64,000 bases of DNA from Maylandia zebra (GCF_041146795.1 NC_135169.1:7770264-7834263), one strand, 5' to 3'; shown: positions 15,271 through 26,955, counted from the first letter of the stretch. Notes: a model not told the origin generated them from the letters alone. Numbers and translations: made by a program.

Positions 15271-17570
15271 TATTGTCTGCTTTAGAAAAGTGGAAGAAAA
15301 TGGATGGATGGGCTATGACGTAGTCACACAAAGAACAAAGGAAAGCATGTAAGCAAACCCAACAGAATAAAAGTCATACTTTGCTGGTTTTGCTGTAGAG
15401 CAGGACCGACCACGGTCACCTCGTTCAGTTTGCTGAGCATGTGTGGAAAACTTCGACTAATGGAAGGACACAGAGTTTGTGTTCTGGTATTCTGAGCCAC
15501 AGAATCGCTGGACTCCAAAACTAAATCATCATCAGTTACTCTGACCTGCCGTCAGCAATGAGACAAACACATTCAAGTGAAACACCAGCTCCTGCTTTTA
15601 CTGGCTGAGCTGATGATGTTTTCTTCTCATACTGTGGTGATGAAGACTTTGAAGAGATCATTGCTCCCTCGGTCAGAGTTACACGTAAGATCTGGATCTG
15701 TCAGAGGAAGCAGGTGAGTGTCTGAGCTCTAAGAGAAAAAACTCGTGAAGGAGATTTTCTGTTTATGAGCATCATGAGGAGGATATTGTTCCATCCTTTA
15801 ACATGGATGATGACACTTTCTGTTGGACGTCTTTGGGTTGCAGTGAGTATTGAGTGCAGGCTTAATACTGACAGCTCAAATTGCTCAAATGATCCATGTG
15901 TGGAAAAAAATGCATCTGCATTTTGTGAAAATATTGTTTGTGACTGAATATTTTTATTGGAAATTTGGGTTTAAATGAATTCGGTTCCTCTGCAGAGAAG
16001 CAGAAGTGTCATTTATGGATTTAGGTGGTGATACTGAAGAGCAGAGGTAATCATGAGCTTATAAGAAACACAATATGCAGTGTTCTTAACAGGTATCTGC
16101 CACCACCTCGTCAAAGATAACCTGAGTAATACAAATGTTGTTTTTAAAAGATGATAATTTTATTTAGGGAAAATGTTATCCAAACCTACCTGTGTGCAAA
16201 AGTCTGTACCTTGTGTCAACCTTGGCATCGAGAACTGCAATCAAGCATGTGTGGATTTTCGTCTTATCTTCTTTGAAGGATGGTTTGAATTCAGACACAT
16301 TGGAGGTTTTTTTCAGCACGAATGGCGGTTTAAGGTCAGCGAGTTGCCCTCGTCCAACCGGAGAGCGCAAAGTTGAAGTCTGAGTCACCCACGAGGAACA
16401 CAGATGTGTTTAAACAGTCAGTCTGGTGGACTTAAAGGTTTGGTTTGTAGTTATGGGAGTTGTGGAGCTAACCTGCTGACAGATGAACAAAGATTGTCTC
16501 CACACAGTGATCATAAAGGAGCTGTTATCATTATTCATGATGGACTCATGCCTTCGCAGGTTTCTGTCAAAATTCTGTTTGGGTTGAGTGCTCCGTTTAT
16601 TTTTCTGCAACAAGGTCAAACACAGAAGAGTGTCAAAGGGCACACTCTGAAACTGTGTTCAGGCAGGAGAGAGTGGGTGGGAGTGGGCAGATTGTAGTGA
16701 CTAAACTCTTTTAGGTACTGCAGCTGATTATCTGACAGGAAGAAGGCAACGAGGCCTGAGCTCTGCAACCCCAATAATAGATGACAACCTGGTGATGAGT
16801 GATGGTGAAGGGCGGGCTTGCTGCTGCATCACTACACAGAAAAACTCTTTGACATGTTTATTAAGATTACCTCAGAGTTTTTTAAAATTATGTTTTTATA
16901 ATTGGGCATAATATCATAGCCATTTCTTATGGGAGTGGCTACATGCTTATCTAAACTCTCATTCCCACCTTGACTCTTGGTCTTCTTCACCTTCTTCTCT
17001 TTGGAGCTTAGATGTCTGTGACCAAAAAAAATTACAAACAGAGATTAAGAAGAAGCCAATTATTTATAATACAATAAGGATGAGGGAAATGTGTAAAGGT
17101 TGGGTAGAGAAGACTGCACTTCATTCGTGACTCCTTTATTGAGAAAAAAAGACTTCGTTCCAGGAATGTCTCGCAGTATGCTCGATAAGTGGCATAAAAA
17201 CGGATTAAGGGTAATTGGTGACTTGTTTTACAACAACACACTGATGAACTTTGAGCACCTGCAGTCAAATTTTAATAGAGACCATTTTTTTGACTTTCTC
17301 TAGGTTTATAATTTTGTTCATTCCAAAACTCCATAGTCTCCAGAAATAGTTTTATATGATGATATGGAGACATTTCGTTTTAAGTGAAAAGCCAGAACTC
17401 ATTGTATTTCTGTGTTTTATACTCTTCTGTAGACTCTCAGTAGCAGCAAACTGAGCGCTATTCATAAATGGGAGAGAGATCTTAATATTCAATATACTGA
17501 AGAGGCATGGAAAGGAGCCATTAACATAGCTAGAACCACTTTTACTTGCAAACGCTTGCAAGAAACTGTC
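15271..17570. other. Intergenic, no recognisable gene
   Basis: Only short ORFs. 15540-15715 ends in AAGCAG|GTGAGTG and could be a plus-strand non-coding 5' exon, but nothing downstream supports it. 16230-16330 shares a phrase with 1790. Confidence 0.35.
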
Positions 17571-17667
17571 AGTGTTTGAGACGGACTCAGGCGCAGACCA
17601 GAAATCCTTGGCAAAAGAGTGTGCGTTTATTTACAGTGAAACACCAGGTGGGAATATATATACAGTG

Positions 17668-17905
17668 TGGCCAAAGGAGGAGATAGAAGCCACAGACATA
17701 AAGACAAGAAAGCTCCTTACCATGCATGGAGGGTTTCACCCCAAGTCCAGCACCCTGAGGCTGTACGCTAAGCGGAAGGAAGGGGGCCGGGGACTGGTGA
17801 GTGTCAGCACCACAGTCCAGGATGAGACAACAAACATCCAAGAATACATTGGGAAGATGGCCCCAACTGACCGAGTGCTCAGTGAATACCTCAGGCAGCA
17901 GATAC
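17668..17905 (+). pseudogene. R4/Dong-type LINE fragment
   Basis: Encodes WPKEEIEATDIKTRKLLTMH, then GGFHPKSSTLRLYAKRKEGG and APTDRVLSEYLRQQ, nearly identical to the segment at 4345-4590 minus. Open but truncated at both ends. Confidence 0.85.
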
Positions 17906-18828
17906 ATATCCCACAACTTAGACATTCACATTACTCATACTCTCATAACACATACATATAAGACCTTGGGGTGGGCATGCTACACGGTGTCCAGAAGACC
18001 ATCAGGGTGTACACCTCACCCCTGGCGTCGTTGCCCACCTCTCAATTTTAAATATACGTAGACATTGAGGGCTAACAGGAGGGACTATGCGCTTACCTGC
18101 TGCTCTCTGGCAGGTAGCTCCATGCCCTCCTGGGTTTTAAATGCACCTTAGAACACACATGCATCAACACTACAATGAGCGGGTGGAGGGAGGTTTGGAG
18201 TCTTCTCTCACTCCCGTTCTCTGCAGCCTGTTGGACCGGGGGGGCTAGGAGGAGGAGTTGGCCGTCCGATTGGGGTCTGGAGTGTGGGGCCTCCCTGCTG
18301 CTGCGGAATCGGGGCGGTCTGCATCTCCCCACCGCAGGGAAAAGGGTAACACCACCTGAGTCTGGGTGCAGTTTCCCCCTCCAGGGGCAAGGGTACCTAG
18401 ACCCGGTTCGTAGAGTACGCTTGGGGAGTGTGATTGTGTGTACAGCGTCTCTTTATGTCTGTCTCCACGTTGGTTGAGTGTGGAGTAAGTGCATATGAGA
18501 GCATGAGGGTGGGAATGGATGTTTGTATCTGTGTGTGCCTGTATGTCTGTGTCTATATGTCAGGTTGGGTATCAGACGCCACCTCTCTGGGGACATCTCA
18601 GGCCCTCCAAGGTTTGGAGGCCTATGAGGACGCCCTCAGACATCGGTGCATTGGTAGTCCTTTGTGTCCGGGGATGGACGTCCAGGTACGCACCGACTGC
18701 TAGTCGGGGCCTGGAGCCTGGGGCTCGCTCGGGCCACTTCGGGGGTGGGGTGCCCTCGGCCTCTCGGCCTGGGGCTCGGTCACTCTGGCACAGCTGGCTG
18801 CCGGCGGAGCTCACAGACACGTCACTGC
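17906..18828. repeat. GC-rich dispersed repeat, unclassified
   Basis: Follows the R4 fragment. Composition is much more GC-rich than its neighbours. Phrases such as GGGTGTACACCTCACCCCTG suggest a retroelement UTR, but no domain is visible. Overlapping ORFs on both strands are compositional. Confidence 0.35.
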
Positions 18829-19160
18829 TGTAGCTCAGGTGGCAGAGCAGGTCAGCCACTAATCAGAAGGTCGGTGGTTCGATCCCAGGCTGCCTCCTGG
18901 CTGCATGCCAAATATCCTTGGGCAAGATACTAACCCCATGTTTGCCTAGTGGTGGTGGTGAGAGGGCCCGGTGGCGCCAGTGTTCGGCAGCCTCACCTGT
19001 CAGTGCGCCCCAGGGCAGCTGTGGCTATAACGTAGCTTTCCATTGCCAGTGTGTGAATGTGTGTGTGAATGGGTGAATGACTGAATGTAGTGTAAAACGC
19101 TTTGGGGTCCTTAGGGACTGAGTAAAGCGCTATACAAATGCAGGCCATTTACCATTTTAT
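18829..19160 (+). mobile_element. tRNA-derived SINE
   Basis: Head resembles a tRNA: A box within GTAGCTCAGGTGGCAGAGC and B box GGTTCGATCCC. Then a body with GGGCCCGGTGGCGCCAG and a tail AAAGCGCTATACAAATGCAG ending in GGCCATTTACCATTT. A second copy of the same family is at 31450-31785 (minus) and a diverged relative at 20068-20310. Not a functional tRNA gene, because there is no acceptor-stem pairing. Confidence 0.85.
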
Positions 19161-19164
19161 TTAC

Positions 19165-19965
19165 CCCCTGGCTTCGGCTGCTGAGTGAGCCCTCATCTGG
19201 GACTCTCCTCAGCTCTTTCTGGGACAGTGGTGCGGCTGCCCCTCTGTGGGTCTTCCTTGGTCTCTTGTGTTCTGGGGACCTCTGGATGTCTGGAGTTTTG
19301 ATCTCCTCCATACCTGCTTCATGCCCTGGAGGACGGGGCTGTGGCCCCCCCACACCCTCTAGCAGATCATTACATGAAGGAACCTTTTAAAAACAAGCGC
19401 GTCCATGCTCACAGGTGTACACACGGGTGATCACACACACAAACTACACCCTTTTTGGCTCCTACCTCAAAGCACACTGTGTTCTGTTGATCTTATGTGC
19501 TGCACAATAATGTTTAATATTTAGTATTTACTGTCATATTCCCATATATCATTGTGATGTTGTTTATTCTATTGCTCTTTTTTCGTCTTCTGCTCGTTTT
19601 CTCTTTTTTCTTTCTCAACAGGTGATCCAGGTGATTGATATATGTATTTTTTTGTCTGCTTATTTTGTTGTTTTTTGTTGTTTGCCCTTTATCACCTTTC
19701 CTCTTCCCCACTGTTTTTCTTTCCCTCTTTCTTTCTCCCCTTTCTTTGCCCCAGTCAAGTCTGTCCTGTCTTTAGCAAGTGAAAATAAAATAAAATAAAC
19801 AATAAAAGGAGAATCAAATAGACCATTATGGCAAGGCTGGGATGGTCCATTTGATAAAGTAAAATCCGTTGGGCATCTTTCTTCGCCTTTAGACAATAAT
19901 TCTGATGGCAAAAGAGCCAAGCGGGACAGGCGGAAAGAAAAAAAAGAAGACCCAAATGCCATGTT
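19165..19965. repeat. Unclassified dispersed repeat
   Basis: 19745-19940 is strongly similar to 43700-43880 (TCTGTCC, TTTAGCAAGTGAAAATAAAA, GACAATAATTCTGATGGCAA), so this belongs to a dispersed family. No domain seen. Confidence 0.5.
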
Positions 19966-20067
19966 GCAATACTATACTGCTATGGTAGCCAACGTTTCAA
20001 ATGCAGGTTTGACAGGTTTGTGAGTGTACACTTTATCCAATACCTAGTGAGGGTTATTGACATTTAC

Positions 20068-20310
20068 CACTGGGTGGCTGTAGCTCAGGAGGTAGAGCAG
20101 GTCATCTACTGATCGGAAGGTTAGTGTTTTGATCCCTGGCTCCTCCAGTCTGCATTTCAAGAGTGTGAATGTATATGAATTGGGGTAAGTAGCACTCAGT
20201 TTAGAGAAAGTGTGTCATTTGGTGAATGTGGCTTGTTATATAGAGCACTTTGACTAATCCGTGAGAGTAGAAAAGCACTGTATAAGGATCACTCCATTCA
20301 ATGTCTGAAC
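20068..20310 (+). mobile_element. tRNA-derived SINE, diverged
   Basis: Begins GGCTGTAGCTCAGGAGGTAG with an A box and a decayed B box (GTTTTGATCCC). The body differs from the other SINEs and the tail carries AAAAGCACTGTATAAGGA. Confidence 0.65.
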
Positions 20311-20371
20311 AGAGATTTGTCATGTTACTTTTGCACTATTATGTTCGACACATTAGGCTGACATCTGCTGG

Positions 20372-20404
20372 CCTGCTCTGGCCCCAGGAAGACAATTGAC
20401 TATG
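20372..20404 (-). pseudogene. L2 copy C, left piece
   Basis: Short L2 ORF1 segment (GCCTGCTCTGGCCCC, GACAATTGACTATG) interrupted by the hAT at 20413. It continues at 24896. Confidence 0.8.
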
Positions 20405-20654
20405 GTTGCTGGTAGTGGTGCAACAGATCACGGTTGATCCGTAATCCGAACTGATCCCACTCCACGGTTCAGCACGCACGTGATCCGAAGATTCGATAAA
20501 GAAGGAAAAAAAGTATGTGTATGGTGCGCGTGGTCAGTCTGTCAAGCGATAGTTATGGCCAGTGCTAGCGGTCCAAGTGGTGGAGCAGAGGAGTTTGCGG
20601 CATTTAAGCAGCCCTTTTCTCCCCAATACGACCGGGCTAAAGCTATTGTTAGAT

Positions 20655-21000
20655 TTGTATTGTTGATTGTCATTTATGCAATAGAAATATCTAGTCATAT
20701 ATGCTTAGAGTTGTATAATCAATGTCATGTTGGTAGAGGTTTGATCCTTATAGTCTGCAAAGACTTTGTGTTCATTCCAGAGTGTTCTGGCATTCACACC
20801 TACATCCTGGGAGCATGGGAGAGGTCGTACCTTCTCTTATTGTTTTATGGTAGGATAAACGTATCTATGTCTGTTTTAGGCTAAGTGCCTTTTGTTTAGA
20901 TGAACTGCTGGACTTCCAGACCAGCAGGTTTAGGGAAGTCTTTATGGGGTCACACTCTGACCACACACACACTTACACAACGCACAAGCAAGGTACTCTT
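20655..21000 (+). mobile_element. Diverged LTR fragment
   Basis: Aligns by eye with the solo LTR at 50494-51071: TATAATCAAT, CCTGGGAGCA(T/C)GGGAGA, TTTTATGGTAGGAT, AACTGCTGGACTTCC. Both ends are lost. It lies inside the hAT, so it inserted later. Confidence 0.65.
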
Positions 21001-21039
21001 TGTGTGTATGTAGACATCATATGTTAATGAACCTATGTA

Positions 21040-22930
21040 TATTCAAAGAGAGTCAAAGTGTTATACAAAGCAATATTACTGGAGTCAAGATCATGGGTCG
21101 AGAGCACAAGATTTCCTTGTTTGCTGATGATATTTTGATTTACTTGACAAATCCAAATATTACTTTTCCCAAGCTGTTATCACTTCTGGAGACCTTTAGC
21201 TCACTATCAGGTTATAAACGAAATATATCGAAGACTCAGATATTAACTTTTAATTATAAGCCAAATCAGGAAATTAAGTCTAAAGTCAATTTGAACCGAG
21301 AGTCGGAGCAGATGAAGTATCTTGGAGTAAATATCACTAAAGATCTCTCTAAAATATATAATGCAAATTTTAATCCTTTGTGTTATAAAATAAATGAGGA
21401 TATTAAAAGATGGAACTTTGCACCATTTTTAAATTTTGAATCATGTATTGATACAGTTAAAATGAATATCTTGCCCTGGATCCTTTATCTGCAAACACTC
21501 CCAGTTGAAATAACTGATAAACAATTTCTTTTTTTTATTTTACTATTATCTATTTTATTGGGACAGCTGTTGAACATAACAGTTTGCCTTTTTACATTTT
21601 CTTTGCTGTCACATTTTAACTTATAATTAAAAAATAAAGAAAACAACAAAAACAAAACAAAACAATTTCAGGAGTGGGACAAAAAAATCTCGAGGTTCAT
21701 ATGGCAGGGAAAAGACCACGGATTAAGTACCAAACTATCCAGTTGGCTAAAGACAAAGGGGGTTTGGGTTCCCATGTTTGAAAGATTATTATACTTCAGC
21801 TCAATTGAGGATATTAGTGTGTTGGTGTAATGTAGACTACCAAGCGAGATGGAAAGAAATAGAAACAGAAACAGTGGCCTTAAGAGATTTTCCAATTCAG
21901 ACAAGTTTAGGGGATATAACACTTATTAAAAAAATTTATCAAGGAAATCAATGGATTAACTTGCCTATAAATTTTTGGTTACAATTTCTTAATAAGAATG
22001 ATTGGAATGAAGAGGCCAGGATTTTAAGATTGATTTAGATTTTTTACCCAATAAGTTAGATGTAAGATATAAAAAATGGGCAGGACAAGGCTTAATGGCA
22101 TATTGTATGTTTTATGATAAGGGAATTCTTAGGGACTTCCAGTCAGTAAAAGATCAATACCAGTTAAGTAAAATGTATTTTTTTAGGTTTCTTCAAATTA
22201 GGCATCACCTACATAACTTTATACCTAAGAGAACAGATCTTTTCTCTCTTCCTGTTTTGAATATATTTGTCAAGGCTTACCAGGCAGACCCTGGCCTCAA
22301 GGTGATTTCTAGATTGTTTAAGGGTATACAAGAGGTTAAGAAGCGGAATACTACCTACATTAAAAAAAATGGGAAAGGGAAACAAATACAGCAATTTCAA
22401 ATGACATTTGGTATCAGCAGTGTGCTTTTCAGTGGAGAATTTCTAGTTCTAATGTTTTGGTTGGAACAGTCTCTGTAGGTTTTTTTATTACTCCTGCACA
22501 AAGTAAACATTATTCTAATAATTCTAGCTGCTGGAGAAACTGTGGGGCCCAAGGAATAAAACACTTCCGCTTGTTTTGGTCTTGCCCATTAATCAACACT
22601 TTTGGGGAATCGATTCATTCTGAGTTACAGATCATTTTTAGTATGCAACTCCCCTTTAATTGGGATGAACTTTTGTTTGGATATTTATACTCAGTAAATG
22701 TGGATAAAATGTCCAAGCTGTTGTATGGTATTCTGAGTCTGGCTGCCCGTAAGACTATTACTAAGAAATGGCTAAGTGTGAAAATCCCATCACTAAATGA
22801 CTGGTATGAGATTGTTTATGGGTTGTTTAAAATGGAAAGAATTACCTTCATTAATAGACTCCAATATGACATATTTAGTGATATTTGGGATAAATGGAAA
22901 CATTAAATTTTGTCAAGGAGACCCGATTTA
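21040..22930 (+). pseudogene. L1-clade LINE, 3' half of ORF2
   Basis: RT palm motif ISLFADDILIYL near 21110-21145, then SLSGYKRNISKTQ and MKYLGVNITKDL. After a small insertion come KISRFIWQGK and YYTSAQLRILVCW, and a C-terminal Cys motif CWRNC...RLFWSCP near 22530-22590. Stops near 22036 and 22478 plus frameshifts break it. 5'-truncated, and followed by a TATG/TG microsatellite. Confidence 0.85.
21529..21660. mobile_element. 132-bp insertion with target-site duplication
   Basis: Interrupts the L1 codons for DKQF/QEWDKK. Flanked by AACAATTTC (21520-21528 and 21661-21669). Starts T-rich and ends A-rich (AAACAACAAAAACAAAACAA), suggesting a small retroposed sequence of unknown origin. Confidence 0.7.
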
Positions 22931-22964
22931 GTTTGAATCTCTGTAATTATGTATGCCATATTTC

Positions 22965-23110
22965 TGAATTGTTATGTGTATATATGTATATGTCAGTATG
23001 TATGAGTGTATAGGCGAATACATATGTATGTAGGTATGTGTATGTATGTATGTGTATGTATATGGGTGTATATGTGCATATGTATGTGTGTGTGGTTATA
23101 TATATATGTG

Positions 23111-23175
<65 letters not shown>

Positions 23176-23180
23176 AATAT
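22965..23180. repeat. TATG/TGTA and (TG)n microsatellite
   Basis: Degenerate TATG repeats merge into about 25 TG units. ORFs of Cys-Val or Thr-His across it are artefacts. Confidence 0.95.
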
Positions 23181-23201
23181 ATGTATATACACACTAGATG
23201 G

Positions 23202-24043
23202 TGTGGGATAAAAGGGGGTGTTTTATTGTTATTTTAGCATCAGCATTATTATTACATCAGAATCATATAACAAGCATTGCATTAAACATTTATTGAAGCT
23301 TTTGACATTACATTAACATTTGTATTACAGTGATTGTTATAACCTCAGGTTGATCTTCTATTTACAGGTGTCAGGATAGTCATATGATCTTTCATTGCAG
23401 GTGTAACCATGATCATTTTTAGACATATTGCAGTTTGTTGCTCATTATAGAGTTGTGCTCAAGTTAATAAGGGTTAAAAGCTACAGTCAGCGCGATGTGT
23501 GGCTGATCTATGGAGTGGAGTGACCCATAGAGGGCCGCACGCGCTTACATAACACTGATATCATGTTATTCTTTGTGATCTTTTAATCAGTTATATCTTT
23601 TGTTAAGTTTTAAGTAGTGGCAGTTGATTAAACAACATTAATTTAATATTACATACTTGATTCAGAGCATTACACACAGATCAACTTAACAATCTGCAGA
23701 ACCTTGTAGCTGCAATGTTGTGTCTCCATAAGCGACAGTTGGCTACAGGAGATAAGTGGGAGTCAGTGCCTGTCCTCGAGAAGGAGAGAATGTTCCTTTG
23801 CTGTGTCAAAAGTAGTCAACATTGATTGTATTGTACCTGCCTTAGGCATGAGGGGGCGTTCTAATACCCTGATTTCATAAAACAATTGTGTGGTTTTTGA
23901 GGTGAGATCTGATGCTGTCTGCGTACGGTGTCCATCTCCCATGCGTGTATTCATTAAATCATCGTTTGACTCAACCCGGCCGGACCAGTGTTGTTATTTT
24001 GGTTTTTCCTCTTGTATCCACCCCAATATTTGAATCCGTAACA
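23202..24043 (+). mobile_element. Solo LTR of an endogenous retrovirus-type element
   Basis: 842 bp beginning TGTGGGATAAAAGGGGG and ending TTTGAATCCGTAACA, flanked by 4-bp duplications ATGG (23198-23201 and 24044-24047). TG...CA ends and a 4-bp TSD fit a retroviral LTR. No internal viral genes are present, so recombination between two LTRs probably removed them. Orientation is judged from ATTAAA-like poly(A) sequence near the 3' side. Confidence 0.75.
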
Positions 24044-24379
24044 ATGGTACACCCGTTTGTTTATTTTTGATTATTTGTTTATTTTGGTTTATTTGTGTTC
24101 TTATAGGTTGTTTATTAAAAAATATCAACAAAAAAAAGGAAAAAGAAAAAGCACTGCATATTCATGTAACCACAATAAAAGGAGTGCTATGGGGAACCTG
24201 GCTGAGAGTCTGACGGAGGTCAAGTGGGTGGAACGACACTTGGCTCTAGGCAAGTCTCCCTCATGCATGAGTACCATAAGGAACTTTGCCTACTTGGTGT
24301 TCAATGCTTTTGCTGTGTAGTTAAATTGTCTCGTTCCAGAGGTGGGCCTGTGCTAGACAGACCCAACAGCTATTACAAA

Positions 24380-24715
24380 AGCTACTGGGATGTTTAGCTG
24401 CAGACGGGAGGCTGTATTCCCTTGTGCAAAACAAAGAGTTTAAACTATAATGAATGTGCTTGAGCCACGCTATGATATCCCGTTGCACGTCCACTTCAGT
24501 GACAAGATCGTACCCAGGCATGTATGAGCAGGAAAAGTTTAAAGTTATGGGTGAACTGTCCCTGGCATCTTCTGTTGCCCAACTACAAATGGGTGGACCT
24601 CCAGGTCAACGGAAAGCTACGTGACCATGACCGCTCATTACAGCAGAGTGTTAGATACAAAGCCCTATACTGCCCTATATCGCGCCTTTATTTGTTTTTA
24701 TATAATTGTGTGGAA
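24380..24715 (+). pseudogene. hAT transposase remnant
   Basis: Across frameshifts the plus strand reads YDIPLHVHFSDKIVPR, then KVMGELSLASSVA and TTNGWTSRSTESYVTMTAHY. This corresponds to the conserved hAT region normally reading ALTTDGWTSRATESY. It belongs to the hAT with termini at 20413 and 24887. Confidence 0.75.
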
Positions 24716-24895
24716 AATGTCTTGAGTTGAATGTTTTTAATAGGCAAAAAATACTTAAATAAGTTAATAAGTAAATGTTAAATTTTTTTATTTTTTTATT
24801 TTTTGCTGATCCGAAAATTGATCTGATCCATGACTTAAAACCATGATCCGATCCGAACCGTGAGATTTTTGATCTGTTGCACCACTAGTTGCCAG

Positions 24896-25300
24896 TGTCT
24901 CTAGCTTCACATGTCTGAGAACAGAATCACCAATTACCAGAGTTTGACCCCCGGCGGGTGTGTCGCCGAGTGGGGAAGAAAAACGTTTAGACACATGAAC
25001 AGGTTGGTGGTGTACCTGGGGTTTCTGTTTAGGACTATGCTTCCTCCTCACCGTCACCCAGCCGCCCTCTTTTCCCAGCTGCTTCTGGTCTGCCGGGGAA
25101 CAGCTGCTAGTCATCCTGCTAGTGAGTTGGCTATGAGCTAAGCTAAGCTAACGAAACAGTAAAGACACAGTGAGTGAATACTTTGGCTATAAATTAGGTA
25201 CCGATTACACAGAGAGTGTTCTTCGGGTGAAGCACCTTGAAGATTAGACTATGAAAAAAGGTATCTAAAAGTTTTTAATAAAATTGCTAAGCAGATAAGG
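24896..25300 (-). pseudogene. L2 copy C, right piece (ORF1 N-part and 5' UTR)
   Basis: Minus strand matches the esterase-type ORF1 of the other L2 copies ([19 protein letters not shown], then [20 protein letters not shown]) with a 1-nt insertion and an in-frame break, followed by 5' UTR similar to 43430-43590. Lost beyond 25300. Confidence 0.85.
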
Positions 25301-25457
25301 TCTCAATACAGTCCTTTGACTTTTGAGCTGATTTTAAGCATGGTTCTGGCAGTTGTCCTTCCAACACAGTGTGTTTGTTTTGATTCGTGGCCTTCTAAGA
25401 TGGTGCCGCAATCCCACAATGCACTGCAGCGTTACGTCAACTCCAAAGCCCTATAGT
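25301..25457. mobile_element. ISL2EU-like transposon end
   Basis: Shares CCAACACAGTGTGTTTGTTT, the CCCACAATGCACTG region and the terminus CAAAGCCCT|AT with the element ending at 31325. Only this end is present. Confidence 0.55.
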
Positions 25458-25460
25458 CTT

Positions 25461-26040
25461 ATTAATTCCCAAATCGATTATTGCAACTCCCTGTTTTTTG
25501 GTCTCCCCAACAAGTCCCTCCATGAACTTAAACTTCAACTCTTAAGAATTCTGCAGCTCGGGTCATAACTCGTACTCCCTTAAGAGACCATATAACCCCA
25601 ATTCTTCTTCTAGTTGCCCATAGAAGAAATTAAACTTTAAAATCTTAGTTCTCATGTTTAAGTGCATCCATAACTTTGCCCCTCCCTATCTCTGTGATGT
25701 GCTTCATATCACCAGTTTCCTGCTCTCTCAGATCTTCATCTGCCACTCATCTTGTTGTTTCTTCTGATTGTCTTGTCACTAAAGGGAACAGAGCTTTCAG
25801 TTGCTCTGCTCCTCGGCTCTGGAACTCACTTCATTCAGTCTTAAGAAATATACATTTCCTTCTCTTACTTATGTCACAGCTCAAAACCTACTTGTTTAAA
25901 TTGGCTTACTCGCTTTAATACAGATCTTACTTGTTGTCAAATCTTGTGTATTTGTATTTTGTTGTCATTTGTTGTTTTTTGTATTTTAACTTTTTTTACT
26001 GATATCTTTTCTCTCTGTAAGGTGACCCTCAAATAAAATG
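25461..26040 (+). pseudogene. LINE fragment (L2/jockey-type RT C-terminus)
   Basis: Broken frames read SQIDYCNSLFFGLPNKSLHE, then PPYLC-like, LRSSSATHLVVS, FSCSAPRLWNSLHS and LKTYLFKLAYSL, the typical LINE C-terminus. Several stops. It ends in an AATAAA-containing AT-rich tail. Confidence 0.75.
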
Positions 26041-26595
26041 TATTATTATTTTATATAAGTATGTTATTAAAAATATATGTAAGAGATGATTATGTAAAGA
26101 TGAAAGCATAATATTACTTTTGCCCAGCCACGTCAACAAAAAACAAAATTAAGAGAATGTCAAAAACGTCAAAGAGAAATGGTCACACTGTGAATTCTTT
26201 AAAAAATGTTTGCATATTGTCATCTTCATGTAAAGTTCAATTTGACATTACTTTCTTATTGTTTTTGATGCAGTGTTTTATAAAATTCAGAGCAGAAATC
26301 ATAACAATGAAACAGCATCTTAAAGTTTTACATCAAAGCAAATTGAATGTCTGTCACCAAATTCCAGCAGATTATTCACCAGGACACTTTTTGATAGTTT
26401 TCATATTTCATACAAACTAAAGTGATACACAACAAAAGCAGTGCTATACACATGTTTTTACATGTTTCTGAGTCTGATAACCAAGCTGTTACCAACAACC
26501 TGCACCATGTTCTTGTTCAAGATGGGAAAAAACACAACACAAGTTTCAAATGAGGATTGAAGCCTTTGCTGTTTACTAGATAAGCCGCATGCACT
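26041..26595. other. No recognisable gene
   Basis: AT-rich, with one unrecognised short ORF (26157-26420). Confidence 0.35.
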
Positions 26596-26955
26596 ATGAT
26601 CACTCAATACAATCAGATTCTGCTTAGAACTGCATTCAAAACTATTGAGCCAATATATTCAACTTATTTGGCTGAAACATTTTCAGATGATGAGCTTCCA
26701 ACAATGAGTGAAACAGTAAGAGCATGGGGAGCTTGGAAACATCCCATTAAGAAAAAGAAATCAAACATTTGGATTCATTTTAATGAGCTCAGACTTGTTG
26801 AAAATGCCGAGGAGCTGGTTGTGAACTGAGCTTCAGAAAAACACAAGATACTGTGAAGCTTTGAGTGTAAAAAGACAGAAAAACAACATGTGGTCCTGGA
26901 ATAATGGTAGCTTCCATCTTTAAAGGACTGAAGAGGAAGAAGTTTACAAGGAATC
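26596..26955 (-). other. 3' flank of gene A (paralogous to gene B flank)
   Basis: Aligns with 6030-6360 downstream of gene B. A plus-strand ORF here (26596-26829) is broken in the paralogue, so it is not treated as a gene. The 3' flank is separated from gene A's stop by the Penelope-like insertion. Confidence 0.55.

Larger units (their letters stand above)
20413..24887 (+). mobile_element. hAT transposon, degenerate, inserted in L2
   Basis: Terminal inverted repeats start TAGTGGTGCAACAGATCA and end TGATCTGTTGCACCACTA-like. The 8-bp duplications are GTTGCTGG (20405-20412) and GTTGCCAG (24888-24895). The uninterrupted L2 target reads GTTGCCGG, so each TSD copy has one CpG-type transition. The ends repeat GATCCG motifs. 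Possible start of the transposase lies near 20555 (MASASGPSGGAEEF) and a remnant at 24380-24715. The interior is filled by later insertions. Confidence 0.88.

Noticed and set aside
18175..18859. GC-rich ORFs on both strands
   Set aside because: Overlap in all frames in a GC-rich repeat; no domain or splice context.
18829..18910. Possible tRNA gene (A and B boxes)
   Set aside because: Part of a SINE with a long body and tail; no cloverleaf acceptor stem, and a copy recurs at 31.7 kb.
20480..20884. 134-aa ORF as a host gene
   Set aside because: Its start may be hAT transposase and the rest is LTR sequence; a chance fusion inside nested transposons.
22947..23197. Thr-His and Cys-Val rich ORFs
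   Set aside because: Microsatellite translation; likewise 54541-54879 and 50864-51082.
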